Shown: positions 43,046-53,888, counted from the stretch's first letter. The stretch: DNA of 64,000 bases from Prorocentrum cordatum (GCA_963575745.1 CAUYUJ010016894.1:55001-119000), one strand, 5' to 3'. Numbers and translations are program-made. Notes: generated by a model not told the origin, from the letters alone.

Positions 43046-44008
43046 CTCCCCGGTGTTTTTCACGAGCAGCTTCCCCAGCAGCTGGGGGAACTTTTTTCCG
43101 TCGGCGGCGAGGCAGAGGCGGTCCGCTCCAGCGACTGGCGATTCGGGGCAACCGAATGGCGAACTTGCCGACATTCAAGACAGGGCGAATGGACTAGGGT
43201 CGCCGCGGGGAGGACGAGGGGAAGAGGAGCACTCAGACGTGGAAGACGTCCGCGCAGCTGGGGCAACACGCAGCTGGGGGAGCACGCAGTCCGTAAGCGC
43301 GGCCGCCCTTGCGCTCGACGTTCCACGACAGAGGCGCTTTCGAAAGGCAGGGGACGGCGGTGACGCACCGAAGGTGTTTCTGATAGACTCTCAAGATCCC
43401 ACAAGCCGTCTGAGCGTATGTGGTTCAGGGTGACAGCCCTTCCAAAACAACTAGTTATTCCTCTTGGGGGCCAGGGGTGCCCCTCCCGTTGCTAGTACTG
43501 TTCCTCCCAAGAGGTCTCGACGAGGGGGTGGCGCGGGGGCTTGGAGCGCACAAGTTGGCCAAATATGACTCTCCAGAAAGCCCTAGATAGCCCAAGATGG
43601 CCTCCGAGCTGGAGAACCGTTGACAGGTTAGCTCAAGATGGCCTGCAGCATGACTCCGAGATGCTCAAGATTGCTTTGAAGTAACCCCGAGCCTCTCAGG
43701 AATGCACCCCAAGAGACTCAAACAGTTCTTCAATGAGTTTGGCCTTATCGGGCACCGGAGGCCTCAAGATAGCCCCGAGTTGGCCCACGAGGGCACTCAA
43801 GAGGGAAAATTACAGACATTGACAGGCGCCCTCGAGCACCCCAAAAGGGCTCCAAGAAATATTACGGTGGGCATCCATTTTTGAACTGCCTTTCCCAGAG
43901 ATGGCCCCACCTGGAGGCCCTGGGACTGCTAGTGGATGGCCTCGGTGGGTGGGGTGGGAAGGGGAGCAAAAAACAAGATCAACGACACGCCGCGGTGCCG
44001 CGGTGGGA
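43046..44008. other. Mixed interval
   Basis: No gene recognised. GAGCGTATGTGGTTCAGGG (43411-) resembles the family 7 start word, and sparse CAAGATGGCC words occur at 43560-43850. Confidence 0.4.
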
Positions 44009-44185
44009 ACAAAAAACTGAATAAGCATACACTTGAGGAGGTCCGCGCGGATTTCTTGGGATCGGCGCTGGACCCCCCTCCCTGGCGCGCGGAGCGCGGC
44101 AGGGGCAGCGCCGGAGGCGCCGAAAGGGAGGCCCAGCCCAAATCCAAAAGATCCTCGCGAAGCTCCGAAAATGTGTGCACATGAG
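44009..44185. mobile_element. Family 1 foldback, copy B
   Basis: The left arm ATAAGCATACACTTGAGGAG..GTCCGCGCGGATTTCTTGGGATC mirrors the right arm CAAATCCAAAAGATCCTCGC.GAAGCTCCGAAAATGTGTGC. The core CTGGCGCGCGGAGCGCG and GGCGCC words are as in copy A. Confidence 0.8.
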
Positions 44186-44555
44186 GTGCCACATCTAAGC
44201 GCTTTTTCCTCTACCTCCCCCCGCGCGGCCGTCCTCGTCCTTGTCCCTCTCTTGCATGCCGGCCAATTGGCCATTCGGTTGCACCGAATTGCCGCACGCT
44301 GGAGCGGACTGCCTCTGCCCCGCCGCCGACTAAAAAAAAAAGTACGTGCATTACTTTGCCCAGTCGTCCGTCGACCTGATGTTTTTCCATCCGCGGCCCC
44401 TGAGGTCCTGACTCCCTCCCCGGGTCCAGTGTTCGTCCAGGTCCAGTTCTGGTGATCCCGAGGGCCCGGTAAAGGAGCCCCAGAAGCTGAACTCGAGGCG
44501 AGACGCCCAGCTTGGAAAACCATACCGTGGGAGATCTGGGGGCTCCCCACCAAAA

Positions 44556-44730
44556 GAAAGAACGGTAGAAACACAAACTCTCAACGGTCCGCGCGGACTG
44601 CTCGGATCCGCGCTGGGCTCCTCTCCACAGCGCGCGGCGGAGCGCGCCAACAGCGCCGGAGGCGCCGCCAGGCGAACCCACCGCGGATCCAAGAGATCCG
44701 TGCGGAACGTCAAAAGCGTATGTTTACAGC
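44556..44730. mobile_element. Family 1 foldback, copy C
   Basis: The left arm GAAACACAAACTCTCAACGG..TCCGCGCGGACTGCTCGGATC mirrors GATCCAAGAGATCCGTGCGG..AACGTCAAAAGCGTATGTTTAC. The core is GCGCGCGGCGGAGCGCGCC. 370 bp from copy B, same internal order. Confidence 0.8.
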
Positions 44731-45147
44731 AAGGGCTCGACCACAAGAAGCCTTCCACAAGAAACCCAACGCTTAGACCCCAGGGCGTCCATGGATTTTT
44801 GGTGTGGGAGCGTCCCGCCTTCCATAGCAAAGCCATCGAAACCCAAGAAGCCCAGGGCACACTGCAGGCAAGCAGGGTGTCTCTTGGCATGGGTCTCCAC
44901 TGTATGTTTATGACGTTTCTGTTTTCTTGGCCCACGGCGGCGTGTCACGGATGCTCTTCTTTCTCCCTCTCTCGACTTGGGCGCGGCACCTCCAGGATGC
45001 CGTCCAGGCCGATCTCGAAGCTCACCTCGATCTTGGGGACGCCTCAAGGGGCGCCCAGGCGGGACGGGCGCGGCCGGAAAAGCGCCGCCGCGATGTGCTC
45101 GGGCGAGGGCGAGGTCAGAATCGGCGGCGAGCGAGGGGGGACCTGAG
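44731..45147. other. Low-repeat interval
   Basis: No gene recognised. Confidence 0.4.
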
Positions 45148-45275
45148 AAGGCTTCTCACAAGGCTCGGAAGTCCCCAGGCCTGGGAAGTTTTCTGAGCTT
45201 CCACAGAGACACAAGAAACTTCTCAGAAGATCCAAGAGTTTCTGAAAAGTCCCGCCGCCTTCTGTGAAGGTCTTC
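45148..45275. repeat. TTCTGAGAAG-type palindromic word array
   Basis: GAAGGCTTCTCA, TTTTCTGAGC, AACTTCTCAGAAG, TTTCTGAAAAG and CCTTCTGTGAAGG words; similar to 29335-29475. Confidence 0.65.
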
Positions 45276-45375
45276 TCTGTCTCACTTTCCCCCCTCGCTC
45301 GCCAGCGACAGAAGAGAAGAAAGTCTGAGCGCTGCTCCCTCGATTTCGGCCTCTTGAACCTGTTATCTGACTATC

Positions 45376-45520
45376 GATCAAACCACACCGACCCAACCCG
45401 GAGACCCGAAGTTCGGGTTGGGGGGGCACGGGCCCCATGTGCTGCTCAATGTTCCCCAAGGCGCCTCCCACTGGGAATGGGGGGCAAATTTGGGCCTTCG
45501 GGTTGGGCGGGGTGGTTGGA
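45376..45520. mobile_element. Family 3 TIR element, copy 2
   Basis: Left end CAAACCACACCGACCCAACCC.GGAG, right end CCTTCGGGTTGGG.CGGGGTGG; the interior CCGAAGTTCGGGTTGGGGGG and CCCACTGG.AATGGGGGGCAAAT are shared with copy 1 (11316-11462). The length agrees within a few bases. Confidence 0.75.
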
Positions 45521-46755
45521 TGGGTGGCGACTATCGGGCCCCAGGACCACCAAGCATGAATCTGGGACGAAAGACTACCACTGGGGAACGGGTCGGGACA
45601 TCTGGGGCCGCGCACTGTAGAACCTAAAAAAATCGCCAGATGTCCGTGTAATCATGCACGTGCACCGATCCTGTCCAAGCCCATCCTGAGCCCAGGATTT
45701 GTGCATGTGCACAGTTCTTTGCTCCTGAAATGTGCACGTCGTTGCACCTGCGGGCTGAGGACGCCTCAAAACCGCCAGGCAGGGAGGGCGCGCCGTGGTA
45801 CAACGTCGAGAGATCGGGGCATCGGGAACCGAGTTTTTGAACTAACTAGCGACGAACTTTATCCATGTCTGGGACGCACAGGGACACACGAATACTAGAT
45901 GTCAACCTTGGAGGCGCGCGTCCGACCCGAACATATAGTATACCCATATTGTAGTATATCGTTTCCCGGGCGGTGTGGCCAGAAAGCGCCCGCCACAACG
46001 CAGATACTCTACGATCTCTCGGTGCGGGCGTCGCCCCTGGGGGGGGCGACGGACATATAGTATAAGTATGTTGGGGTGCCGCCGAATGTCCATGTCCACG
46101 CACTCGCAATCTGGAACAGAAGCGCGAACCGATGTATATGCGATCCCATCGGGCACGTCCGCCGCGGAGCACCCGCGAGGCCGTGGGAACGGAGACAATT
46201 CCCGCGCATGACGCCAGGCTAAGAAGGCGCGAATCAAACAGAATCGAGGGATCGACCGTTCGAGAAGGGAGACTTAGGGCACATGTGGAGCCATCTGTGG
46301 GCCTCTTGGGACGCGCCTGCCGCCGCGGCGAACCTCGCCGCGGACGCCGGACCTGAACGCACCCAGGAGAGGTCGGAAGGGCGGATTTTTGGGGGAGGCA
46401 CTCTCGCGACCTGCTCAGGCAAGAACGATTTGCACACGGGCTGATGTAGCGCCGAACTCATCCTTAGCCGGCGAAGTCAAGAAGCCATACGCCCATTGTC
46501 GCGTGGGCGACATAACACATTGCACTGCCTGTCTCTTGGTGGGCCTTGCCTCCGGCAGCACGCGCGGGCAGAAGAATGCAAAAACTTGGCACCGCGTCGG
46601 ACGCTTGAAAGCAAGCCGCATCACGCCTGCGACGCAGAAGCGGAACGCCCCACGACTGCGAAGCTGACAAAATGAGACAGTCCATCACGTCTGTGAAGTA
46701 GCAAAGGCAAAGGGGAGAAAAAACAGAGGAGAGGGGGAGCAACTGAATGCAAAGG
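45521..46755. other. Low-repeat interval downstream of the LINE
   Basis: No gene recognised. The part nearest 46755 may include the LINE 3' untranslated region, but I see no clear tail or target duplication. Confidence 0.4.
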
Positions 46756-46759
46756 GAAT

Positions 46760-48402
46760 GCCGCAACGCTCGTTTTCTTCAACAAACTCTGTGACAAAAC
46801 GACACCAATGACGATTGTTTGCGACGCATTGGGAGAAAACAGAATCAGATTCGAAACAGCCCCTGAATTTACAACACAAACACTTCGCCCACTCGTGCCT
46901 GGGGGCGCCCACGCTTCCGGGCAAGAGCATCAGCGATCGGCCTCACGTTGCCCGATTGGAAAATTAATTTTCGGAGCACGTCAGCGTCGCTGCTGCGGCC
47001 AAGTCTACCAAATGGCATAAGCTGACGCTGGAGTAGTTGACCACTGTAAGATGCCGCCCCCGCCTGTTGTAGCACATTTGTGTTGGACCATCGATATAAG
47101 AGCATGAGGGATGTTCAGAACATGGCGTAGGCACCTCGCCTGGAACCCATCCACGCGTCTTCTGTCGCGCATAATTAGCCATGCAGTTGTCAAAGAATAC
47201 ATACATGTAGTAATAACCAGCGTCCGAAGTACGTTTTGCTTTTTCCTGCACTGATGGACGCGCTCTTCCAAGCCTTTGCGTTTATTTTGAAACTTCCCCC
47301 CCCCCCCCCACTCCCCCAAGTCGTTTAACCAACTACGCTTGCTTCATGTTGCCGGAACTGTAGATCGTCGCACCCAAGTACTTAATTTGTTCAGCCGTCG
47401 GAATAGAATTTCCATTTAGGGACAAAATCTGAATGTCGCAGCCTGTCTGTACGAGTTGAAACCTATCCCAACGAAGCCCCATCCCAAATTGCTCCTTGTT
47501 CTGCAACTGCGTCCAACGAAGACTGTAGACGACCAGCGCGCCGTTCAACCAAGAGGGTGTCATCGGCGTACACCAGAACAGACAGATCCTCAGGAGCAAG
47601 TGTCGCGAACGATGCCTCATCCAATTTGTCTTCTGCGTTCTTGATAACCACGCTCACCACCGTGACAAAAAGCAACGACGATAGAGGGCAACCTTGCGGA
47701 TTTCCCGACTGTGGGTTTCTCGTGTTTGATGTACGTCGCCCGTCTGCCACGCAAAAGCGTCTGCCATCGCAAAACATTACCGAGGAGAGAAAACATATGT
47801 GGTGGTACACCGGAAACCCGCAATGCGTCCAAAAGAGCGGTCACGCTGATCGAGTCGAATGCTCTCTTCCAGTCCAGCGCAGGCATAGCTACTGCTACTC
47901 CCCATTTTGCGTGCGATAACTAGATATGCTTGCGCACAACATGAATTTCCTCGTCAGTGCCCCTCCGCCCCAAAAAAAACGAACTGTGCCAGCGTCCTGT
48001 AGTCTCCCCAGCAATAGCGTTGCCAATAACTTGTAAACAACACACTGCAGGCTGATGGGCGGTAACTGTCGCACTGGTCGGTTCGGCCTTTGCTTTTGTA
48101 GATGGCCGCGACATCCGCGTGTTTCCAGTGACCAGCACGATTCTTTCCTTCCAACACGCGTTGATCAGCGAAGTGGTCCATTTCAAATATTTGCTATAGT
48201 TGGTCAAAACCTTCCAGGACTCTGCTGGTATATCATCTGGTCCGGAGAGTTTCCCCGCTGTAATCTTGAAATCGCCAATCCAACATCTTCGTCTGAGAAT
48301 CGGCGCGTGTGATGCGCAGGGCGTTTCCGAGAGGTGCTCGACCCACCACATCCGCAAGCCGGACTTCCCATGCACTTCTTCCAAATACTCGGCCATAGCG
48401 TT
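46760..48402 (-). pseudogene. LINE reverse transcriptase domain and C-terminal tail, broken
   Basis: Recognisable RT pieces in different frames: KLSGPDDIPAESWKVL and LINACWKE (48250-48140), HWKHADVAAIYKSKG and CDSYRP (about 48125-48055), LDWKRAFDSISVTALLDALR (motif A, from about 47876), SGNPQGCPLSSLLF (motif B, about 47700-47660), VLVYADDTLLV (motif C, YADD at 47559-47570), AEQIKYLGATIYSSGN (about 47380), DGFQARCLRHVLNIP (about 47140), then GRPRHEWAKCL in the tail. Catalytic Asp residues of motifs A and C remain, but frameshifts lie between nearly every pair of motifs. Confidence 0.88.
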
Positions 48403-48407
48403 CGCCT

Positions 48408-48560
48408 TAGGGGGCCACATGCGAACCCTACCCCTACCCCCACGATTTCTGAAGGGGAGGGTGGGTTTCAGTTCGTTCGGGAGCTCCCGAGCGAAGTGAA
48501 CCCCACCCTCCCCCTCAGAAATCGTGGGGGGTAGGGGTAAGGTTCGCATGTGGCCACCTA
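48408..48560. mobile_element. 153-bp palindromic MITE inserted in the LINE
   Basis: Terminal inverted repeats of about 70 bp (TAGGGGGCCACATGCGAACC / TAGGTGGCCACATGCGAACC as read inward) meet near GGGAGCTCCC in the middle. CGCCT occurs at 48403-48407 and 48561-48565, a 5-bp target-site duplication. On the minus strand the LINE reads FVDNEEKA up to the insertion and resumes ANAMAEYLEEVH after it, so removing the element plus one duplication gives a continuous frame. No coding capacity of its own. Confidence 0.92.
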
Positions 48561-49049
48561 CGCCTTTTCTTCGTTATCAACAAACTCGCCTCGTAGATTA
48601 CGGACTATGCCTTCTTTGCGGGGCTTCGACCGGCATACTTTTCTAAAAGATGCCCAATTCCCTCCTTGGATACGCTTGTCCACCCTTTTCGTTTTGTCGA
48701 TCTGTGCCGATTTCCGAACTTCCTTCAACAACCTTTTTTGCTGACTCCACATGGTTCCGTAATCTTGCCTGGCTCCGTTGCTCTATCGAGTCCAACGTTC
48801 TCTTTGATATCCAAGGCTGCCGTGTCGTAGTTGCCCAGTGCGGGAACGTGTTTCTGTGTATTACATGGCGTGTTTTGCTGCATCTCACATGTCGTGCACA
48901 TCTTTTGATTATGGCTGGCTCGACGTTCTGAAGAAATGCGTCCGTAAAATGCTCGCGGATTTTCTCGTCATCCAATGCAGCCCTGTCTGTCTTTGTGCGA
49001 CTTTGTTGCGTGTCTGAAGGCATCAACAACTCCGTAGAGCAGGTAGCGA
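48561..49049 (-). pseudogene. LINE linker between endonuclease and RT
   Basis: Minus-strand frames give WISKRTLDSIEQRSQARLRN and KPRKEGIVRNLRGEFVDNEE, typical of the basic, Glu/Arg-rich spacer between LINE endonuclease and RT. At least one frame change occurs near 48700. The MITE abuts its 3' end. Confidence 0.75.
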
Positions 49050-49915
49050 GGAAATGGTCGGCAGCGAGCCCTGCAGCACGCCAACTCCAGAGCACCTGGC
49101 GTGCACAAGAAAAAATCTAAAATGTCGTGCGTGACGATGTCGATCGGAGCCTGCGCGGTAATCCCGGCCTCCCTGAAAATCACTTTGTGTTCAAGGTTTT
49201 GTCCGGTAAACGTGTTGGCAATAACCCAACCATTCCCAAAGCAAAATTCGAAGAGTAAATCTCGGTTTGGTCTTTCTTCTTCTCGCACGGCTTCCCTTCC
49301 CCAGCGATGCAGACAAATAACCGAATCTTCACCGGGACGTGCTCGGCCCACTCTTGCATTCAAGTCGCCTGGCACTAGTTTGCCGCAGTTCGTGTAGCAG
49401 GCCTGGCACTCTCTATCCAGCGTGTTGAAGAAGTCGATGCGTTCGTCCGGCGGTCGTTGGTTGTGAGGCGCATAAACACCCTGCAGGCTTAGTGTTTGGG
49501 CTTGCGCGCGCAACTTCAAGACTCAAATCCTGTCGGAAACAATATTGTATCATTTGACATATCTTCGTAGCCGTGGTGCAAGAATAAATCCAACCCCAGC
49601 CCAAGTGCTGCCATCGCAGTCTGCGTGTTCACAATACACTTATGTGTTTGGTTTCCTGGTCTCCTGGATGCAGAACACGTTGATTACACAAGGGGCCATG
49701 TGTTTTGTTAGTTAAACTGTTTTGATATGTGTAAGCCTTCTTACGTTCCGGGTTCCGTATGTTATAAAACTCTTTGTCCCAGATTGTGAAGAAGTGCCAC
49801 GTGTAGAAATTTGTGGAATTGGAGGTGGTGAAACAATCGGGGTGTAGGTATGTTTGCCCTGCCCGGGTATATGGGTAGTGCCATGTCTGGTCGTGGTATC
49901 TTTGCCCTCGCCCAA
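49050..49915 (-). pseudogene. LINE endonuclease domain (EEP/AP-like), broken
   Basis: Motifs in order on the minus strand: YGTRNVRRLTHIKT (like GTWNVRSL), NVFCIQETRK (the QETR active-site region), WAGVGFILAPRLRRY, SLQGVYAPHNQRPPDERIDF, LVPGDLNARVG (GDxNAR, codons near 49369), RDLLFEFCFGNGWVIANT and AADHFL (normally SDH). The frame has TAA near 49700 and again at about 49635, and TGA at about 49549 and 49524. The active-site Ser-Asp-His appears as Ala-Asp-His. It would cut target DNA for target-primed reverse transcription if intact. Confidence 0.88.
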
Positions 49916-50141
49916 ATGTGTATCAAGCCGACCTTCGTCGGAAACACCTGGCCCACGGCGACTGGAAAGTTTCTACCCCGACGTGCCACCGTGAAGGTAT
50001 AAACCTTTTGACCGCCTTGGGGCGCAGGCGTCCCCTGCAGGGGAAAAAATGTCATACCGTTCTTTGTTTGCTAAATATATGTGTGTCCGCGCCCTCGCGA
50101 TCCGGATTCTGGGACGCGATCCCACAGATACTTAGAGGCCT
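49916..50141. other. Low-repeat interval, possible LINE 5' region
   Basis: No gene recognised. It could hold the LINE 5' end. Confidence 0.35.
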
Positions 50142-50324
50142 CCCAGATGGGGTCCAGGTAGATGAGGTCGGAGGATCGCGCCGCATCGGCGATGCATCGG
50201 AGATGCGCTGGAGACATCGCCGAAACATCGGCAACGTCGGCGTGGAGAAAAGCGGGATCCACATCGAACCTCATCGGCGATGCGGCGCGATCCTCCGACC
50301 CCATGTGTTCGGACCCCATCTAGG
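50135..50324. mobile_element. Family 2 TIR element, copy at 50.2 kb
   Basis: Left AGAGGCCTCCCAGATGGGGT..AGATGAGGTCGGAGGATCGCGCCGCATCG; right CGATGCGGCGCGATCCTCCG..ACCCCATGTGTTCGGACCCCATCTAGG. The arms are about 45 bp and the centre carries ATGCATCGGAGATGCG words. Non-coding. Confidence 0.82.
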
Positions 50325-50680
50325 ATTAAAAAGTCCAGGGTTCGCTGCTGACTGGTTGCTTGTCAACACAGCCGACACCCTTCCGAAATCCTCCAGAAAC
50401 CCTCCTGGAAGGGTTCCAACAGGTTGTTCGGAAGGTTTGGGGTGGATTTTGGAAAGGTTTTCACCGTTTTGGGGGGAAACCACTCGATGGCGAAGCCTGA
50501 GCTTTCTAAATCCAGGAGGCCCAGAGATGCGCGGTCGCACAAGTACCTTCAGGCGCGGGGCAGCCGCGGGAAAAACAAACAATACATAGCACAAAACAAT
50601 AAAACCACACAACAACAATAATAACAACAACCACAACAACAACAATAATAATAATAACAATAATAATAAGTGTAAGACTG
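50325..50680. other. Interval with AAC/AAT repeat
   Basis: Unremarkable sequence to about 50570, then (AAC)n and (AAT)n triplets (50600-50670). Confidence 0.5.
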
Positions 50681-50684
50681 TTCG

Positions 50685-51260
50685 CCCTTGTATGCTCGAG
50701 TGTCCAATAACGCGTATTTCCCAAACCCTCGATACCCGCCCTCTTCGTCTTCGATCGAAGCCCTTTTGGGGGGTATACCTTTCTTCCCTGCAGGCCAGGC
50801 CCCGGCAAGCGGCGGGGCGGCCGCGGACCGTCGGCATGGCCAGCGGCAGCGCTGATCGTGGGGCGGCCGCGGACCGTCGACCCGACCCCAACAGGGACGG
50901 ACAGGGGACCGACCACGACGACGACGACAACGACGACGACGTCGAAGACGACGGCGACGACGACGACGACAACGGCGACGACGAGCGAAAGCGCGAGCGA
51001 GAGAGAACGACAGCAGGGCCACGAAGGGCACGAAGTAGGCCACGAAGGGCGACAGCGGGGACACGAAGGGAATGCGTATGGGGCCACGAAGAGCGCGAAC
51101 GAGCGGGGGCCACGAAGTGCAGATAATGCGGGGCCACAGAAGGCAACGACGGGGCCGCTGAGGGTAGCAACTGGGCCACATAGGACAGTAAGGGGGACAC
51201 AAATGGCAACAGCGGGGCCACGAAGTGCATGCACATGGGGCCACAGCGGGCGCGACTCCT
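50685..51260. repeat. Segmental repeat, copy 1
   Basis: AAGACTGTTCGCCCTTG, TATTTCCCAAACCCTCGATA, CCCGCCCTCTTCGTCTTCGA, TTTTGGGGGGTATACCTTTC, GGCAAGCGGCGGGGCGGCCG, a CGACGA tract, GAGCGAGAGAGAACGACAGC, then GGGGCCACGAAG units. The same order recurs at 52556-53250. Confidence 0.9.
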
Positions 51261-51289
51261 GGGTGCCTGGGTATCGGGAGCGCGGCGCT

Positions 51290-51545
51290 TGGGCAAATTG
51301 CAGGAAATTCCTAAGCAAGGCCATTCTTCAGTAAGTTGCAAGCAAGTCTCCAGCGAGAGCGCGACTCCAGAGCGCCGGGAGAGCGCTTCCTGAATAAATT
51401 ATAAGGAAGTCCCAAGCGAGAGCGCGATAACTGAATAAAATGCGAGGAAGTCGCGGGCGGGAGCGGGGGTCCTGGCTAAAATGTAAAGAAGTCTAAAGCG
51501 GGAGCCGTTGTTGTTGTTGTTGTTGTTGTTGTTGAACATTATTAA
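51290..51545. repeat. ~45-bp GCGGGAGCG/GAGGAAGTC array ending in (GTT)n
   Basis: Units like AGCGAGAGCGCGACTCC + AAATT(A/G)(C/T)AAGGAAGTC, then (GTT)9 at about 51508-51534 and a small TTCTAAAGAA palindrome. Confidence 0.8.
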
Positions 51546-51559
51546 TTCTAAAGAATAAT

Positions 51560-52317
51560 TATTGTTGGGCCCCCTGGTGCGCGCCCCCCCCGCCGCGCCT
51601 AGGCCGCAGCTACATTTTCATCATTTTCGTGAGGAAGCCTCAGGTAAAACGATGGGGTCCAGATCCGGTTGTTTTGTTCCCCCCCGCTTTCCCTTGCAAA
51701 AAACACTATAAAATGAAATTTCTTGTTCAAATATAATCAAATTTCAAGAATCCCTTGCAAAAAATAAGGTAAAGTGGACATTCGCGCGCGCAAGACGAAA
51801 TCCTTCCAAAAGCTTAGTGTTCGGAACGATTTTAACATAAAAACATCAAAAAACCAATGGTTTTTCAACAAAAAAATGTCAAAATCTCATCCCGCGCGCT
51901 CTTGCGGATTCGTAGGAAACCCAACACTTTTTAAACATTTCTGTCAAACGGGCTTTTGCGAGCAACTTTTTCGAACTTCTGCGACAACGGTTGCGCACCT
52001 GCCAGGGCCATCATCCCTGTCAAATAATACCATGCGGGACACATTCGTTTTTTCTTCGCGCGCGCACGCCGAAATCTCCAAAAACCATTGGGTTCTGTGG
52101 GTGTGTACCCCACGCCAGTGTAGTAGCCACGGTCGTCCGCACGCCACGAAGTGAAGTGTCCCAACGTCATAGGGCGGGAAGCTGGGTTTGGGTGGTCGCG
52201 AAGAGTCGTTTGGATATTTGGTAGAGCTTGTAATGCCCCCCCACGAAGTGGGGGTATTGCCTGGTGTCGTATGAAAACCCTGGCACTGGGGAGAACACCA
52301 CGCGTTCGGGTAAAATG

Positions 52318-52318
<1 letters not shown>
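51560..52318. other. AT-rich island
   Basis: 51640-52110 is markedly more AT-rich than the window. Phrases CCCTTGCAAAAAA and TTCGCGCGCGCA(A/C)G.CGAAATC occur twice, and CCCTGTCAAATAA also links to 52400 and 63365. No gene recognised. Confidence 0.45.
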
Positions 52319-52320
<2 letters not shown>

Positions 52321-52358
<38 letters not shown>

Positions 52359-52546
52359 AACCCGGGGGCCAGGGGCCCAGTTTGAGCATGAAGACTTCCC
52401 CTGTCAAATACAAGGCGCGAGCGTCGAGGGGCACACTTTGATATAGAAAAAACCATATGCACCGGTGGGGGGAATCAACAAGAATTATTCTTCAGAAATG
52501 AGATTTCGACAACAACAACAACAACAACAGCAACAACAACAACAAA
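52321..52546. mobile_element. Family 5 GTT/AAC-terminated element, copy 1
   Basis: Begins with (GTT)12 (52321-52358) and ends with (CAA)n (52510-52546), which is its reverse complement. Between them: TAACCCGGGGGCCAGGGG, CAGTTTGAGCATGAAGACTT, CCCCTGTCAAA, GCGCGAGCGTCGAGGGGCAC, GCACCGGTGGGGGGAATCAA. Copies 2 and 3 share this order. Confidence 0.8.
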
Positions 52547-52555
52547 AACAATCAT

Positions 52556-53250
52556 TTTAAGACTGTTCGCTCTGACCTGCTCGTGTGTCCGTTAACGCTT
52601 ATTTCCCAAACCCTCGACACCTGCCCTCTTCGTCTTCGACCGTACCCCTTTGGGGGGGTATACCTTTCTTCCCTGCAGGCAGCGCCCTGGCAAGCGGCGG
52701 GGCGGCCGCGGATCGTCGGCCTGGCCAGCGGCAGCGCTGATCGGCGGCAACCCGACCCCAAGAGGGACGGACATGGGACCGACCACGACGACGACGACGA
52801 CGACGACGACTACGAGCGAAAGCGAGAGCGAGAGAGAGAACGACAGCAGGGCCACGAAGGGCACGAAGTAGACCACGAAGGGCGACAGCGGGGACACGAA
52901 GGGAATGCGTATGGGGCCACGAAGAGCGCGAACGAGCGGGGGCCACGAAGGGCAAATAATGCGGGGACATTGAAGGCAACGACGGGGCCACTGAGGGTAG
53001 CAACTGAGCCACGTCGGACAGCGAGGGGGCCACAAAGGGCGACAGCGGGGCCACGAAAGGCATGCACATGGGGCCACGACGGGCGCGAACGAGCGGGGGC
53101 CACGAAGGGCATGCGTATACTGGGCTGCGGAGGGCAAGGACGGAGCCACTGAGGGCAGCAACGGGGCCACGAAAGTCAGCGATGGGGGCCACGAACGGCG
53201 ACAGCGGGGCCACAAAGGGCATGCATATGGGGACATCATGCATCTACGGG
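52556..53250. repeat. Segmental repeat, copy 2
   Basis: Same order as 50685-51260 (AAGACTGTTCGCTCTG ... TATTTCCCAAACCCTCGACA ... GGGGGGTATACCTTTCTTCC ... GGCAAGCGGCGGGGCGGCCG ... CGACGA tract ... GGGGCCACGAAG units). Confidence 0.9.
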
Positions 53251-53550
53251 GCCACGAAAGGCTGCAACGGGGCCACGAAGGGCTGCAACGGGGCCACGAA
53301 GTGCAGCGAGGGGGCCACGAAGGGCAGCAACGGGGCCACGAAGGGCAGCGAGGGGGCCACGAAGGGCTGCAACGGGGCCACGAAGGGCAGCGAGGGGGCC
53401 ACGAAGGGCTGCAACGGGGCCACGAAGGGCAGCGAGGGGGCCACGAAGGGCTGCAACGGGGCCACGAAGGGCAGCGAGGGGGCCACGAAGGGCTAGCGAG
53501 CGGGCCACGAAGGGCTGCAACGGGTCCACGAAGGGCAGCGAGAGGGCCAC
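53247..53550. repeat. 42-bp tandem repeat of two 21-bp halves
   Basis: GGGGCCACGAAGGGCTGCAA + C then GGGGCCACGAAGGGCAGCGA + G, alternating about seven times, nearly identical. The 42-bp period keeps all frames open (GATKG-type peptides plus, FVAPLQP-type minus); not a gene. Confidence 0.97.
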
Positions 53551-53599
53551 GAAGGGCATACACATCTGGGGTCACGAAGTGCAGCGATATCCCGATTCA

Positions 53600-53888
53600 T
53601 AAATAATCTGCGAAGGGGGTCCTAAGCGTGAGTGCGACTCCTGGGTGCCTGAGTGTTGGGAGCGCGGCGCTTGATTCGATGGCTGGAAATTCCAACGCAA
53701 GGGCGCTATTCTTGAGTAAATTGCAAGCAAATCTCCAGCGAGAGCGAGACTCCAGAGCGCCGAGAGAGTCCTGCATAAATTATAAGGAAATCAAGCAGCG
53801 AGAGCGCGATTCCTGAATAAAATGCGAGGAAGTCTCAGGCGGGAGCGGGGGTCCTGGCAAAACTGCGAGGAAATCTCAGGCGGGAGCC
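53600..53888. repeat. ~45-bp GCGGGAGC/GAGGAAGTC array
   Basis: AAATTGCAAGCAAATCTCCA, AGCGAGAGCGAGACTCC and GCGAGGAAGTCTCAGGCGGG units leading into the family 5 element. Confidence 0.8.

Larger units (their letters stand above)
46760..49915 (-). mobile_element. Non-LTR (LINE-like) retrotransposon, decayed ORF2
   Basis: Minus-strand remnant with, in order, an AP-like endonuclease (49780 to about 49050), a linker, a reverse transcriptase (about 48300-47350) and a C-terminal tail with GRPRHEW (46880-46760). The reading frame changes at least five times and has in-frame stops, so no functional protein can be made. Total coding length about 950-1000 codons is normal for a single-ORF EN-RT LINE. 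A palindromic element has inserted at 48408-48560. The 5' and 3' ends, a tail and target duplications are not clear. Confidence 0.9.

Noticed and set aside
50271-51341. 356-codon minus-strand frame
   Set aside because: Crosses a family 2 element, AAC/AAT repeats, a CGACGA tract and GGGGCCACGAAG units; a composite of repeats.
53236-53606. GATKG/FVAPLQP repeat proteins
   Set aside because: The 42-bp unit is divisible by three, so all frames stay open by arithmetic. Nothing indicates translation.
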